Below are positions 16,997-24,872 of a DNA stretch of 64,000 nucleotides, in pieces. The stretch is from a virus. The notes under the pieces were generated by a model. The model was given only the letters and a program-made list of their open reading frames with translations, made no database searches and had not been told where the DNA came from. Location: IMG/VR virus record IMGVR_UViG_3300008108_000039, positions 103,480-167,479 of that record; one strand, given 5' to 3'. Every line of letters starts with the position of its first letter. Positions within the stretch are counted from its first letter, which is position 1. Both the position numbers and the translations under genes were made by a program.

Positions 16997-17959
16997 TTAT
17001 TTTATAATACCGGCATAGTATTGTAATTTATTTAATGTCCATTCATCTAAAGGTTCTTCTGTTTCTTCTTCAGGAGCAGCAGTTGGTGGTTCTGGTATTT
17101 CAACACCTGCTAATTTTTTAACATAATCACTACTAGCAACCAAGCTATTAATACGTTGTTCTAATGATGTTCTTAAAGCACGTAAACGCTGTAATTCTTC
17201 AGACGGTTTGTCTTTAATGTCACCTGCAGTGGCTTTTGATCTTTTTAATTTTAAAATATTAGATTTAGTAGCATTTAAACGGCGTTCTAATTCTCTATAT
17301 TGTGTAGCTGCTTTATAATCTTCATTAGATGCCTTTGAAGAAATAGGTTCTACTTTTTCAAGTTCATCTTCACCAGGTTCAACAAGATCCTCAGAACCAT
17401 CAGCATTTGGTTCACCATCAAAATACATTGCTAATGGATTTTCTGTACTACCCATAAACATATCTTCAGGTTCAGTAGCCTGACTAGGTGCTTCTTCACC
17501 AGGTTCTGGTATAGCTTCTACTTCACCACCTGCTCCTAATCTTACTACTACTCCAGCATCTAATAATCCATTTATAACAGCATTAGCTATTTGTGGGCGA
17601 ACAAAATTAAATTGTGTTTGAATATCCTTTTTCTCAGCCCCAGGATTTTCACGAATATAATTAATAATATCAGCTAATGATACTCCACTAATACGTTTAT
17701 TAGTATAAGGTTCAGTATTAATATTATTATCAGTTAGTCTATATCCTTTAGCTGTGCGAGCCATTTCTTCAATTTCTCCTTCAGCAACTTCTGCTCTACC
17801 AGAAGATATATCGTTTTTCTTAGATTGAAGTGCTTTTATTCTAGCATCTATTGCTTTTTTTTCAGCATCTTCAGCTGCTTTTTCAATAGAAGATTCTGAT
17901 TCTAATAATACTTCTTTTATAGCTTCGCGTATAATTTTACGTAATTCTTTACTTTTCAT
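16997..17959 (-). CDS. Leader-bearing protein with winged-helix domain (possible packaged DNA-binding factor)
   Basis: I prefer the ATG at 17959 (MKSKELRKIIREAIKEVLLE) to the one at 17986, because the longer start overlaps a TATTTATA box and the shorter one yields the leader shared with neighbouring proteins. LLE|S is a likely prohead-protease site. After an Ala/Lys/Glu helix, residues about 90-145 (RISGVSLADIINYIRENPGA, KKDIQTQFNFVRPQIANAVI, LLDAGVVVRLG) have the three-helix plus wing pattern of winged-helix DNA-binding domains. An acidic linker and coiled coil precede the C-terminal LNKLQYYAGIIK. A packaged regulator injected with the DNA is my inference. Confidence 0.55.
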   Translation of the reverse strand: MKSKELRKIIREAIKEVLLESESSIEKAAEDAEKKAIDARIKALQSKKNDISSGRAEVAEGEIEEMARTAKGYRLTDNNINTEPYTNKRISGVSLADIINYIRENPGAEKKDIQTQFNFVRPQIANAVINGLLDAGVVVRLGAGGEVEAIPEPGEEAPSQATEPEDMFMGSTENPLAMYFDGEPNADGSEDLVEPGEDELEKVEPISSKASNEDYKAATQYRELERRLNATKSNILKLKRSKATAGDIKDKPSEELQRLRALRTSLEQRINSLVASSDYVKKLAGVEIPEPPTAAPEEETEEPLDEWTLNKLQYYAGIIK

Positions 17960-17993
17960 TTTATTGTCATTCAAATTGTTCATCATATAAATA

Positions 17994-18512
17994 TTAAATA
18001 TTTTGTAAAATTATAGCAATACGTTCATCAGTTGTACCTTCTACTTGAATTAATTTTTTAGGTTTATATTCTTTTAAAGCTTCTTGTATAGTCCAATCAA
18101 TCTTCATACGATAATTTAAATCAGTTTCACGAACTCCATTATCTTCCATATCAACCCCATTAGGAGATACATAAATTACTACATCATAATAATCACGAAG
18201 ATGCATAGCTGCCTCAACAAATGCACGTTTTTCCCATTCTCCTATTGACTTAGATGATAGTGTAAATGAACATACATCCCAAATAGTTCGATCTGTAATA
18301 ATATTAGGTTGTAATAATTCAGTAGCACGTTCTGCTAAAAATATAAATTGACCTGGTAATGTCGAATCAGTATTCAATGAAATACCTAGATTACTTAGGT
18401 ATTTACTTCGTTCAGTTTGTACGCTATGATCTTTAAATTGGTCTAATTCACCTAGTGCTTTAGCTAATGTAGTTTTACCTACACTCATAGTTCCTGTCAA
18501 TCCTATTTTCAT
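17994..18512 (-). CDS. P-loop nucleoside/nucleotide kinase-like protein
   Basis: This 172-residue protein opens with KIGLTGTMSVGKTTLAKALG, a Walker A of the AAA_28/NadR-type kinase group. Then come SVQTERSKYLS, an NIITDRTIWDVCSFT motif with an Asp-Arg pair typical of dNMP or nicotinamide-riboside kinases, and a lid-like region VRETDLNYRMKID. A phage dNMP kinase supplying nucleotides for replication is plausible; substrate cannot be read from sequence. The gene overlaps the upstream start by four bases. It lies among packaged-protein genes without a leader of its own. Confidence 0.65.
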   Translation of the reverse strand: MKIGLTGTMSVGKTTLAKALGELDQFKDHSVQTERSKYLSNLGISLNTDSTLPGQFIFLAERATELLQPNIITDRTIWDVCSFTLSSKSIGEWEKRAFVEAAMHLRDYYDVVIYVSPNGVDMEDNGVRETDLNYRMKIDWTIQEALKEYKPKKLIQVEGTTDERIAIILQNI

Positions 18513-18718
18513 TTCTTATTTCTATTGTTTATTTTCTTCATTTGACGTGCTATTTTCTTTTCTTGTTTTGCATCTTTAGCACGTTGTTTAATACGCTTTT
18601 CAGCTCCCGCTTTATATTTAATATCAACATTAATAGGACCTCTAATAAATTTATCTAAATCAAATGTCCAAGTTTCTGTTGTATCTTCATCTTCATATAT
18701 ACGAGTAAATTTTGCCAT
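18509..18718 (-). CDS. Small basic protein (69 aa), unknown
   Basis: The N-terminal half is acidic and beta-like (KFTRIYEDEDTTETWTFDLD) and the C-terminal half is a Lys/Arg helix (RIKQRAKDAKQEKKIARQMK). It overlaps the kinase gene by four bases, so the two are co-translated. The coding-strand box TACATTTA (18723-18730) lies five bases before the ATG. Basic tail suggests nucleic-acid binding. Family not recognised. Confidence 0.55.
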   Translation of the reverse strand: MAKFTRIYEDEDTTETWTFDLDKFIRGPINVDIKYKAGAEKRIKQRAKDAKQEKKIARQMKKINNRNKK

Positions 18719-18745
18719 AAAGTAAATGTATGAACTTTATTTTGA

Positions 18746-19003
18746 CTATACTCTGGCTCCTGCTGCCTTTCCTGCTGCAGTTTTGTAAAAGGGTACTCCG
18801 TTACCATCTTTTTTAAGATCTTCCCATTGTTCTTTAGTATATTTTATACCAAACAAATAATATTCAGCAGCTCGTTTATTACCTTGAGGAATAAGGGCTG
18901 CTGAATCCCAGTTATGGAATTTATTTTTCCCGTCTACATTAATGTAGTGTGCTATTGTTCCGTCTGCTAATTTAATTTTTCTTGTTCCCATTTGTATTTC
19001 CAT
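18746..19003 (-). CDS. Small conserved phage protein (85 aa), unknown
   Basis: The sequence holds RKIKLADGTIAHYINVDG, then FHNWDSAALIPQGNKRAAEY, YLFGIKYTKEQWEDLKK and a Gly/Ala end. The pattern (written-out feature, Asn-Trp-Asp-Ser-Ala-Ala, then YY-FG-x-YTKEQW) resembles the short antifreeze/MORN-like phage proteins that repeat DGPA and EYxxxGxxxT blocks. MEIQMGTRK has two candidate starts (residues 1 and 5). No function can be assigned. Confidence 0.5.
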   Translation of the reverse strand: MEIQMGTRKIKLADGTIAHYINVDGKNKFHNWDSAALIPQGNKRAAEYYLFGIKYTKEQWEDLKKDGNGVPFYKTAAGKAAGARV

Positions 19004-19046
19004 TTAAATTTTTTATATGTTTTTTGTCTGCTATTACAACATCTAA

Positions 19047-20351
19047 TTATATTTTCTTTAAAATACTTTCAGCTACATATATGGCTTGAGCACCGCTAAC
19101 TGTTATTCCCCTTGCTGACAATGCATCACCTACAAAGTGTACATTTGGATAAGTTGTTAATGATAAATCTTGATAGTTAACTAGTGGTTCTGGTGATAGA
19201 TATTTTACCTCAGGAATATACATTCCCCAATCATCACCAAATTCAAATACTTTATTCATTTGGTCGATGAAATCAATAATATATTGTGCATATTCACCAA
19301 ATGCTTCTTTAAAAATATCTAATGTATCTATTTGATAAGCTTCAACATTTATTCCTTCAGAAGTTTTACTTACTCCTCTACGTCTTTTAGGAGAATAATA
19401 TATTCCTCTACCTTCTATTGTGTTGAATTTTTGTACTACATCTCTACTCCATTCAAATGGATTATCAATACCTTTAATTTCCATTAGGATACCAAAGTTA
19501 GTCATATCGTTTCTAAATTCTTCACCTTTTTTCGCATGGCCATTGTACGTAATATCCCCATAAGTTTCCTCCACGGCCACGTAAGCGGCATTGTTATTAG
19601 TACAAAAACTACGTAAAGAAACATTATCGAATTTTTGATAGAGTTTAAAATCATAACTAACATCAATTAATTTTTGAAAATATTTTTGTGGTGCTTCAAA
19701 TCGAACACCAATTTGTACTGATTTAGGTTCATTAGGTAATTTATAGTCATCTGCTAGTTTTTGAGCGAAATCAATACCTGATTTACCTACTGCGAATATT
19801 AGGGTATCATATGATATACCATTAATGCTGTATTTTTCGTCTTCTGTATGTACAATATTATTATCAAATAATATGTTTATTACTTCCGTTTCCCATAAAA
19901 ATTTAACACCTTTATCAACTAAATAATCATACCAACGTTTTCCTATTTCATGTAAATAATCTGTACCAATATGGTATACTGGGAATAAACGTAGTCCAAA
20001 GTGAGGTTTGATGAAGTCTGGTTCTGCTTGTGGGTTTGAATACATTATCTTAGATGGATCAGGGTGAAAGCGTTTCCACATTTCAATAGATTGATCCATT
20101 AGATCATATGCCTTTTCTTCACCACAATACTTTGATAATTGACCACCAATTGATGTATGGTATGTAAGTTTGCCATCTGAGAAGCCTCCAGCTCCTGCAA
20201 ATCCGGTCATTACTTCTTCTGGTTTGCGAACATAAGGATCATTACCTTTATCTATAATGGTAATTAACTCACCAGGATAGCCATTGTCTACTAATTTGGT
20301 TGCAGCATTTATACCTGCAACTCCTGCTCCTACAATTACAATTTTTTTCAT
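19047..20351 (-). CDS. FAD-dependent oxidoreductase (COG2509-like)
   Basis: The start was moved to the ATG at 20351 (MKKIVIVGAGVAG); the longer frame from 20420 reads through a terminator hairpin. The 434-residue protein has a Rossmann dinucleotide fold with GAGVAG at 8-13 and an acidic end to strand 2 (ELITIIDKG). A Gly-rich FAD-contact region (TGFAGAGGFSDGKLTYH) follows, then a second nucleotide-type segment TLIFAVGKSG and the C-terminal FAD motif VHFVGDALSARGITVSGAQA. It resembles uncharacterised bacterial FAD-dependent dehydrogenases. Substrate is unknown. Such a gene is rare among T4-like phages; it may be an auxiliary metabolic gene acquired from a bacterium. Confidence 0.78.
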   Translation of the reverse strand: MKKIVIVGAGVAGINAATKLVDNGYPGELITIIDKGNDPYVRKPEEVMTGFAGAGGFSDGKLTYHTSIGGQLSKYCGEEKAYDLMDQSIEMWKRFHPDPSKIMYSNPQAEPDFIKPHFGLRLFPVYHIGTDYLHEIGKRWYDYLVDKGVKFLWETEVINILFDNNIVHTEDEKYSINGISYDTLIFAVGKSGIDFAQKLADDYKLPNEPKSVQIGVRFEAPQKYFQKLIDVSYDFKLYQKFDNVSLRSFCTNNNAAYVAVEETYGDITYNGHAKKGEEFRNDMTNFGILMEIKGIDNPFEWSRDVVQKFNTIEGRGIYYSPKRRRGVSKTSEGINVEAYQIDTLDIFKEAFGEYAQYIIDFIDQMNKVFEFGDDWGMYIPEVKYLSPEPLVNYQDLSLTTYPNVHFVGDALSARGITVSGAQAIYVAESILKKI

Positions 20352-20395
20352 ATTATATAAAAATAATTTAATTTTTTTGATTTTCCAAATATAAG

Positions 20396-20420
20396 GTGGC
20401 CCACCTTTTGGGTGGGCCAC
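20396..20420 (-). terminator. GC-rich hairpin terminator before FAD oxidoreductase
   Basis: A perfect 10-bp stem (GTGGCCCACC / GGTGGGCCAC) with a 5-base loop is followed by CTTATATTTGGAAAA on the minus strand. The U-tract is imperfect. It lies 61 bases past the preceding stop. The following TATATTTG (20386-20393) matches the Bacteroidota -7 box, so the site may end one transcript and start the FAD gene. Confidence 0.75.
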
Positions 20421-20480
20421 TACTCCAATTTATTTTTTAGGCGAACAGGCAATGAATCTGTTCTATATGTTTATTTCATA

Positions 20481-21074
20481 TTAATCTCCAGTATATTTTG
20501 CTCCACTTGGAACATCATATCCACCACCAGGACCAAAACGACTTTGCCATGCTTGTTTATCAATTTCTTTTTCTTTTGGAGTTCTTTTATCTGCAGGAAA
20601 TTCTTTTGTAGGTTCTAATTTAATTGTATTTCCATCAATTAATATATCTGCAATTGGATCTTTTAAATCTAAATAATCAATTGTAGTATTTTCGTCTTTT
20701 AAAGTAATAGTACCAGACATTGTATTAATTTTCTGAATAGGTTTACCTTGTACAGTTACTGTTTGTCCTGCTTTTAAAGCAGCATCTACTTTTCTCATTA
20801 CTTGAGTATCATTTATTTCGTTTATAACTGATTTAGTTGAAATACCAGCTAATTGTTGCATTCTTTTAATTTCATCCATTGTTTGTTGATTTTTAATAAT
20901 ACTGTCGTATTGATTCATTGTTAATGTTTTTCCAGTTTTACTTAACTCTAAAATATTTTCAGCTACTGTATGTAAATCCATATCAGTTTTTGCATCTTCA
21001 CGAGCATATTCTAGTAAACGAATAAATAAAGGTACGTCTACTGTAATTTTATCTGTAGGGTTAAATTGTATCAT
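20481..21074 (-). CDS. Protein with RMQQLAGI...INE motif, unknown (197 aa)
   Basis: The N-terminal ~85 residues are helical (PLFIRLLEYAREDAKTDMDL, a motif seen in many environmental phages). They are followed by EIKRMQQLAGISTKSVINEI, where VINE could be a prohead-protease site. A small beta domain comes next (GQTVTVQGKPIQKINTMSGT, ITLKDENTTIDYLDLKDP), then a basic, Gly/Pro-rich end. It overlaps the upstream gene by four bases. The LAGI motif recurs in at least three other proteins here. Probably a packaged protein with a removable N-terminal region; biochemical role unknown. Confidence 0.5.
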   Translation of the reverse strand: MIQFNPTDKITVDVPLFIRLLEYAREDAKTDMDLHTVAENILELSKTGKTLTMNQYDSIIKNQQTMDEIKRMQQLAGISTKSVINEINDTQVMRKVDAALKAGQTVTVQGKPIQKINTMSGTITLKDENTTIDYLDLKDPIADILIDGNTIKLEPTKEFPADKRTPKEKEIDKQAWQSRFGPGGGYDVPSGAKYTGD

Positions 21075-21556
21075 TGGTTGTTTTCAATAAATATCCACTT
21101 AGGTGTATTTCCTAATTTTTTCCAATTTAATCCTTTAATAGCAATTTTATCTTTTACATAAAAATTACGATATGCTTTAATAGTATCACCCATTTTATAT
21201 TCATCAGGCATACATTGTGGTGGAGGTATAAATTCTTTATTGGGAAGATTGGGTTCATTGTCACGAAGCCATGTAAGAACTTCTTGAGTTTTATGAGGTT
21301 TACCATAACGTTTAGTAAATTCTTTACAAATTTCTAAACCATGTTGTACAAGCCAGCGGTAATGTTGTATAGATTCACGTACCCATTTAGTAGATGGGTG
21401 ATTAACGTGAGCACGCTTATAAGGTGCTTGTGAACCTGATTCCCAATGTGCTGTTGAGCACATTTGAGCGGATTCAATTTGCATTTTACGAATATGATCG
21501 TCTGCTAGTTGTTGGGCGGCTGATATTGGGTCAGCGCAAATATAAAATATATTCAT
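21071..21556 (-). CDS. Conserved phage protein with SAQM and HVNHP motifs, unknown
   Basis: The 161-residue protein has the widely distributed pattern MNIFYICADPISAAQQLAD, then KMQIESAQMCSTAHW, YKRAHVNHPSTKWVRESIQH, a Leu/Cys helix with KEFTKRYGKPHKTQ, and PPQCMPDEYK followed by AYRNFYVKDK. Conserved His and Asp residues suggest an enzyme, and relatives are sometimes labelled pyrimidine-dimer glycosylase-like, which I cannot verify. No leader is present. TACATTTA (21561-21568) lies five bases before the ATG. It overlaps the next gene by four bases. Confidence 0.6.
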   Translation of the reverse strand: MNIFYICADPISAAQQLADDHIRKMQIESAQMCSTAHWESGSQAPYKRAHVNHPSTKWVRESIQHYRWLVQHGLEICKEFTKRYGKPHKTQEVLTWLRDNEPNLPNKEFIPPPQCMPDEYKMGDTIKAYRNFYVKDKIAIKGLNWKKLGNTPKWIFIENNQ

Positions 21557-21594
21557 ACAATAAATGTATGAAGATTACTTTGCCTTTTTAAATA

Positions 21595-22233
21595 TTATAA
21601 CACATTATACTCATTATTACCAATTTTTAAATTAGTAATTGTATTTAAATTTACTATTCTATAAGCACGTTTTGGGATATCAAATACAGGAATTAATCCT
21701 TTAGCAGCCGCATCATAAGGTAATTCACCACCTTTAAGATATGCTTTAACACCTAAACGAGCATTCATTACACGTGTTGTACCATCTTTTTTAATAAAAG
21801 TTACTGTAAAAAATTTACCTTTGGTATCTCTAATTAATTGCTCTGCTTGTTCTTTATTAATAGAACCAGGAGGAGTTTCAGGAGTTGGTGCTTCTTCTGG
21901 AGTTGGTTCATCTGATGTTTCTTGAGGGACTTCTTCATCTTGTTCATTAACAATTCCTGCTAATTTTTGTAAACGTTTAGCCTCAGGAACTAATTGTTCA
22001 AAGTCATCATTTATATCTAAATAAAAGGTATCTTTAACACCTTTAGAATTGGATAAATGTAATTCAACATCATTTCCAAAAGGAAGTATATCATCAACAC
22101 TAACTTTTTCACCTTCTTTAAAATTACCTATATCCCCAGATAATGTAAATGTTTCTCCTACTGTAAGAGAAGTAGCTTTTACTTCATTTAGATATTGTTT
22201 TATTTTTTGAATTCCATTAAAAATTTTTTTCAT
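21595..22233 (-). CDS. Leader-bearing protein with SH3-like C-terminal domain
   Basis: The 212-residue product starts MKKIFNGIQKIKQYLNEVKA, a leader ending in a likely LNE site. A small beta domain follows (VGETFTLSGDIGNFKEGEKV). Then comes RLQKLAGIVNEQDEE, a second possible cut, and a Pro/Glu/Thr linker. The last ~75 residues (KGKFFTVTFIKKDGTTRVMN, then LGVKAYLKGG and ITNLKIGNNEYNVL) match the small SH3-barrel-like phage domain often seen alone in other phages. The architecture of removable modules separated by Glu sites supports capsid packaging. Function unknown. Confidence 0.55.
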   Translation of the reverse strand: MKKIFNGIQKIKQYLNEVKATSLTVGETFTLSGDIGNFKEGEKVSVDDILPFGNDVELHLSNSKGVKDTFYLDINDDFEQLVPEAKRLQKLAGIVNEQDEEVPQETSDEPTPEEAPTPETPPGSINKEQAEQLIRDTKGKFFTVTFIKKDGTTRVMNARLGVKAYLKGGELPYDAAAKGLIPVFDIPKRAYRIVNLNTITNLKIGNNEYNVL

Positions 22234-22242
22234 ACATTTATG

Positions 22243-22785
22243 TTATATTTGTGGAACTTCTTCTTCAGGAGATGGAACTTCAGGGGATGGTATTTCAGGA
22301 GCTGCTGTTTCAGGTGATGGTGGTTCGGAAGCTGATGATATATCTGCTGCTAATTCTGCGTTTTTAGTAGGAGATGATGCTCCTTTTGATGATTGTTGAA
22401 TTTCTTCTTTAGGAGCATAATTTAATTCTAATAAATTAACTATAGCTTGAGAAGCCCTTTCAGATTCTCCTACATTGTCAGGATGATATTTTTTACCAGC
22501 TATTTTAGCTGTGTAATTACCACTACCAGCATAATAAATTGTAAAATCTTGACCATTAATAAGATCAATTTTAAATGTAGTTGGTTTTGGTGCTATAACA
22601 CTAACACTTGATATATAACGACCAAATGAAGGAGACATTAATTCTTCTATAGTTTTTTTCAATCCGGGAAAACGATATATTAGATACATTGCTTTAGTAG
22701 CTTTCTTTTCTTTAGCTTCTTGTTCAGCTAAAGCTTTACGAACTGCTACTTTAATGTATTTTTCTAATAATAATTTTTTATTCAT
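22243..22785 (-). CDS. Leader-bearing protein, Pro/Glu-rich tail, unknown
   Basis: The 180-residue protein begins with the helix [20 protein letters not shown], a leader with a probable cut after ALAE. A compact domain follows ([60 protein letters not shown]) ending in a helix with [17 protein letters not shown]. The C-terminus is a disordered PSPE-type repeat ([18 protein letters not shown]). It overlaps the upstream gene by eight bases. The compact domain recurs in environmental T4-like phages as far as I recall, without known function. Confidence 0.5.
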   Translation of the reverse strand: MNKKLLLEKYIKVAVRKALAEQEAKEKKATKAMYLIYRFPGLKKTIEELMSPSFGRYISSVSVIAPKPTTFKIDLINGQDFTIYYAGSGNYTAKIAGKKYHPDNVGESERASQAIVNLLELNYAPKEEIQQSSKGASSPTKNAELAADISSASEPPSPETAAPEIPSPEVPSPEEEVPQI

Positions 22786-23062
22786 TTTTTTTCAATTCAG
22801 ATACTAAAGTCTCAATAAATGGTTTAAAAAGACGAGTGCCATAATCTTTTTTAAGAATATTAGCTACGGCAATAGCAAAATCTTCATATGATGTATCTTC
22901 AGCAATATCTATTGATACTTCTTCTTTTAAATTTTTAGCTATTGCTTTGCGACGTGCAGAAAGATATTTATCTGTTTTGTTAGTTTTTCCATCATTATTA
23001 ATATCAGCATCTTCTTGACCTACTGAATCAAGTTTTTCTAATATGTCAACAAGTTTAATCAT
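22778..23062 (-). CDS. Leader-bearing protein with dockerin/EF-hand-like calcium loop
   Basis: The protein has 94 residues. It starts [15 protein letters not shown], the MIKL-type leader. Residues 20-31 ([12 protein letters not shown]) fit the EF-hand/dockerin loop, with Asp20, Asn22, Asp24, Asn28 and Asp31 at positions 1, 3, 5, 9 and 12. The loop is followed by a helix [17 protein letters not shown], and the C-terminal half is another helical hairpin. Dockerins bind cohesins in cellulosomes; here the single loop is more likely a structural calcium site or mimic. It precedes and overlaps the next gene. Confidence 0.55.
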   Translation of the reverse strand: MIKLVDILEKLDSVGQEDADINNDGKTNKTDKYLSARRKAIAKNLKEEVSIDIAEDTSYEDFAIAVANILKKDYGTRLFKPFIETLVSELKKNE

Positions 23063-23067
23063 TGCTA

Positions 23068-23556
23068 TTATTTTTTAACTGCTGGTTTCTTTTTGCTGTC
23101 TTCAGCTTTCGGTGTAATTTCCTCTTTGTCTTCAGCTTTAGGTTCGTCTTTTTTAGTAGGAGCTTTTTTACCGTCTTTTTTAGTAGGAGCTTTTTTATCT
23201 TTCTTAGCTTTTTCGATAAGACCCATCATTTCTTTGATCTTTTCAGTTTCAGAAGCTACTTTACCTTCTACTTCAGAGATTTGACCATCAAGCATTTCAG
23301 CTAATTTACTATGAGCAGTTTTAATTTTTTCTAATTCGTTTACGAATTTTTGCATATGAGCATATTCGGCTACAAATCCTGACTGTTCGCCACCTTCAGT
23401 AATTTGATATTGACCTAAAGATTCTCTCATACTTTTTAAACTTTTTAATTCTTTTTTAAGGTGTACTAACTTTCCACCACTTTTAGGTAATCCACCTTTT
23501 TCCATTGCTTCTGCAAGTACTTGGCGAATAACTTTACGCACTTCTGTAATATTCAT
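23068..23556 (-). CDS. Leader-bearing coiled-coil protein with Lys-rich repeat tail
   Basis: The 162-residue protein starts [20 protein letters not shown], where VLAE|A is a strong T4-type protease site. The middle is a long coiled coil ([20 protein letters not shown], then [20 protein letters not shown]). The C-terminus contains tandem [18 protein letters not shown] repeats and ends in Lys. A basic tail of this sort suits contact with packaged DNA, as in T4 internal proteins. A TATTTATA box is 26-33 bases upstream. The antisense short ORF over this tail is low-complexity. Confidence 0.6.
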   Translation of the reverse strand: MNITEVRKVIRQVLAEAMEKGGLPKSGGKLVHLKKELKSLKSMRESLGQYQITEGGEQSGFVAEYAHMQKFVNELEKIKTAHSKLAEMLDGQISEVEGKVASETEKIKEMMGLIEKAKKDKKAPTKKDGKKAPTKKDEPKAEDKEEITPKAEDSKKKPAVKK

Positions 23557-23581
23557 AATTTGGGTTTTAATTGTTTATGTA

Positions 23582-23589
23582 TATAAATA
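23582..23589 (-). promoter_or_regulatory. TATTTATA box before leader-bearing protein genes
   Basis: The box lies in the 39-base gap after the 342-residue protein gene and could start a transcript for the genes from 23.5 kb to 20.5 kb. Confidence 0.35.
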
Positions 23590-23595
23590 TGTTAA

Positions 23596-24624
23596 TTAGT
23601 TTAAATCTTCAAGACCTGTATCGTCTTTAGTTAAGTCTCTAGCAATGTCGCGCATTGTATCATTTGCCCATTTTCTTTGTAAGGGCATTAACTTATTATT
23701 AATGGCATTTTCAACAAATGGAAAAAATTCATCATCAGATAATTTGTATATTTCTGTAAAAAATAAATCACGTACGCGAGCGTCATCTATATTACTATCA
23801 GCATATATTTTAGTTAAAGCATCAAATATAAATTTACCATATTGTAAATCACGTGGTTCATTCGATACTTTATCTACAGCTCCTATAATAGATTTATTCT
23901 GTTCTCTATCACGACCAAATCCTTGTGTACCCATAATTTCATACAATCCTTTAATAATTTCATGTACTAACATAGGAAAACATAACGCACGAGCTTTAAT
24001 TACAAATTGTTCTTCTTGTTCATCATATTCCATTTCACTTTCTCCACCTTGTATTTTTTGTCCTTGTGCTAATAATGCTAACAACATAGCAATAGCATCT
24101 TCATTATCATATATACCAAAAGCTAATTTTAATACTTCATTGTATTTACTTACTAATTCAGGATTAATTTGATCTAAGTATTCTTTAAACATTAAAAACC
24201 AAAATGAACCTCTAACAGAAGCACCTTGAGTAATACCATTAATAATACGGCGTTTTGCTTTTAGTTTTTCAGGATTACCTTCACCAAAATTAGGGGATGC
24301 AGGATCTTCCTGAGGTGGAGGTTGTTGTAGTTTAAATTCTCCTTGAGATGTAACTATTTTAGCATCAATTTTAATATTAGCATAGTCTATAATAGGAAAA
24401 GCATCAGTTACCATCTGTGCTGCTACCATTTCAAGTTCATCACGATATCCATCTTCGGCAGTCATTATTTCATCTAATACTTCTTGAGTACGTGTCATTA
24501 CCTGTATTAAATCTTTATTTCCAAGTAATTGACGTAAAGAATCACCTGACTTTCCTTTTAGGGAAGCCATAGTTTCAGGTGAAAATATATCTTCGTATTC
24601 TACTTCTAATAAACGTTTTGACAT
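23596..24624 (-). CDS. Conserved phage protein, helical, unknown (342 aa)
   Basis: Distinctive blocks are KRRIINGITQGASVRGSFWF with the following LMFKEYLDQINPEL, AFGIYDNEDAIAMLLALLAQ and ARALCFPMLVHEIIKGLYEI, all helical and hydrophobic enough for a compact core. I recall this combination from environmental T4-like phages but know no function. MSKRLLEVEYEDIF at the start has LLE at 5-7, only weakly like a leader. The gene starts one base after the end of a Pro-rich leader-bearing protein (shared TAATG-type junction). A packaged enzyme or an internal head protein is possible. Confidence 0.5.
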   Translation of the reverse strand: MSKRLLEVEYEDIFSPETMASLKGKSGDSLRQLLGNKDLIQVMTRTQEVLDEIMTAEDGYRDELEMVAAQMVTDAFPIIDYANIKIDAKIVTSQGEFKLQQPPPQEDPASPNFGEGNPEKLKAKRRIINGITQGASVRGSFWFLMFKEYLDQINPELVSKYNEVLKLAFGIYDNEDAIAMLLALLAQGQKIQGGESEMEYDEQEEQFVIKARALCFPMLVHEIIKGLYEIMGTQGFGRDREQNKSIIGAVDKVSNEPRDLQYGKFIFDALTKIYADSNIDDARVRDLFFTEIYKLSDDEFFPFVENAINNKLMPLQRKWANDTMRDIARDLTKDDTGLEDLN

Positions 24625-24872
24625 TATTTATTTTTAGATTGATATCTATTTGCAATTTTATTAACTACTTGCTCTGCTTGTCCTTCAGCTTTAGGAGAAG
24701 GATTAGCACCCGGTTTAGGTTCAAAAGGACGACGAGGTTTTGGCTTACCTGTATCGGGTTTACCTGGGGCAACTGTAGGATTAGTTTTAGGTTTTGAAGG
24801 AGCCGGTTGGTTTTCAGCTAATGCTTTTTCTATCATTTCACGAATAATATCTTTTAGTTCATTTGTTTTCAT
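24624..24872 (-). CDS. Small leader plus proline/lysine-rich protein
   Basis: I chose the ATG at 24872 (MKTNELKDIIREMIEKALAE) over 24890 since it gives the shared leader and less overlap with the upstream gene. ALAE|N is the predicted cut. The rest is a low-complexity basic Pro-rich chain (KPKTNPTVAPGKPDTGKPKP, RRPFEPKPGANPSPKAEGQA) and a terminal helix VVNKIANRYQ. Mature size ~62 residues, pI very high. It resembles a small DNA-associated internal head protein. Confidence 0.6.
   Translation of the reverse strand: MKTNELKDIIREMIEKALAENQPAPSKPKTNPTVAPGKPDTGKPKPRRPFEPKPGANPSPKAEGQAEQVVNKIANRYQSKNK

Noticed and set aside
20352-20420. N-terminal extension of FAD oxidoreductase
   Set aside because: The extra residues are coded by the terminator stem-loop and its tail; the Rossmann motif begins right after the ATG at 20351.
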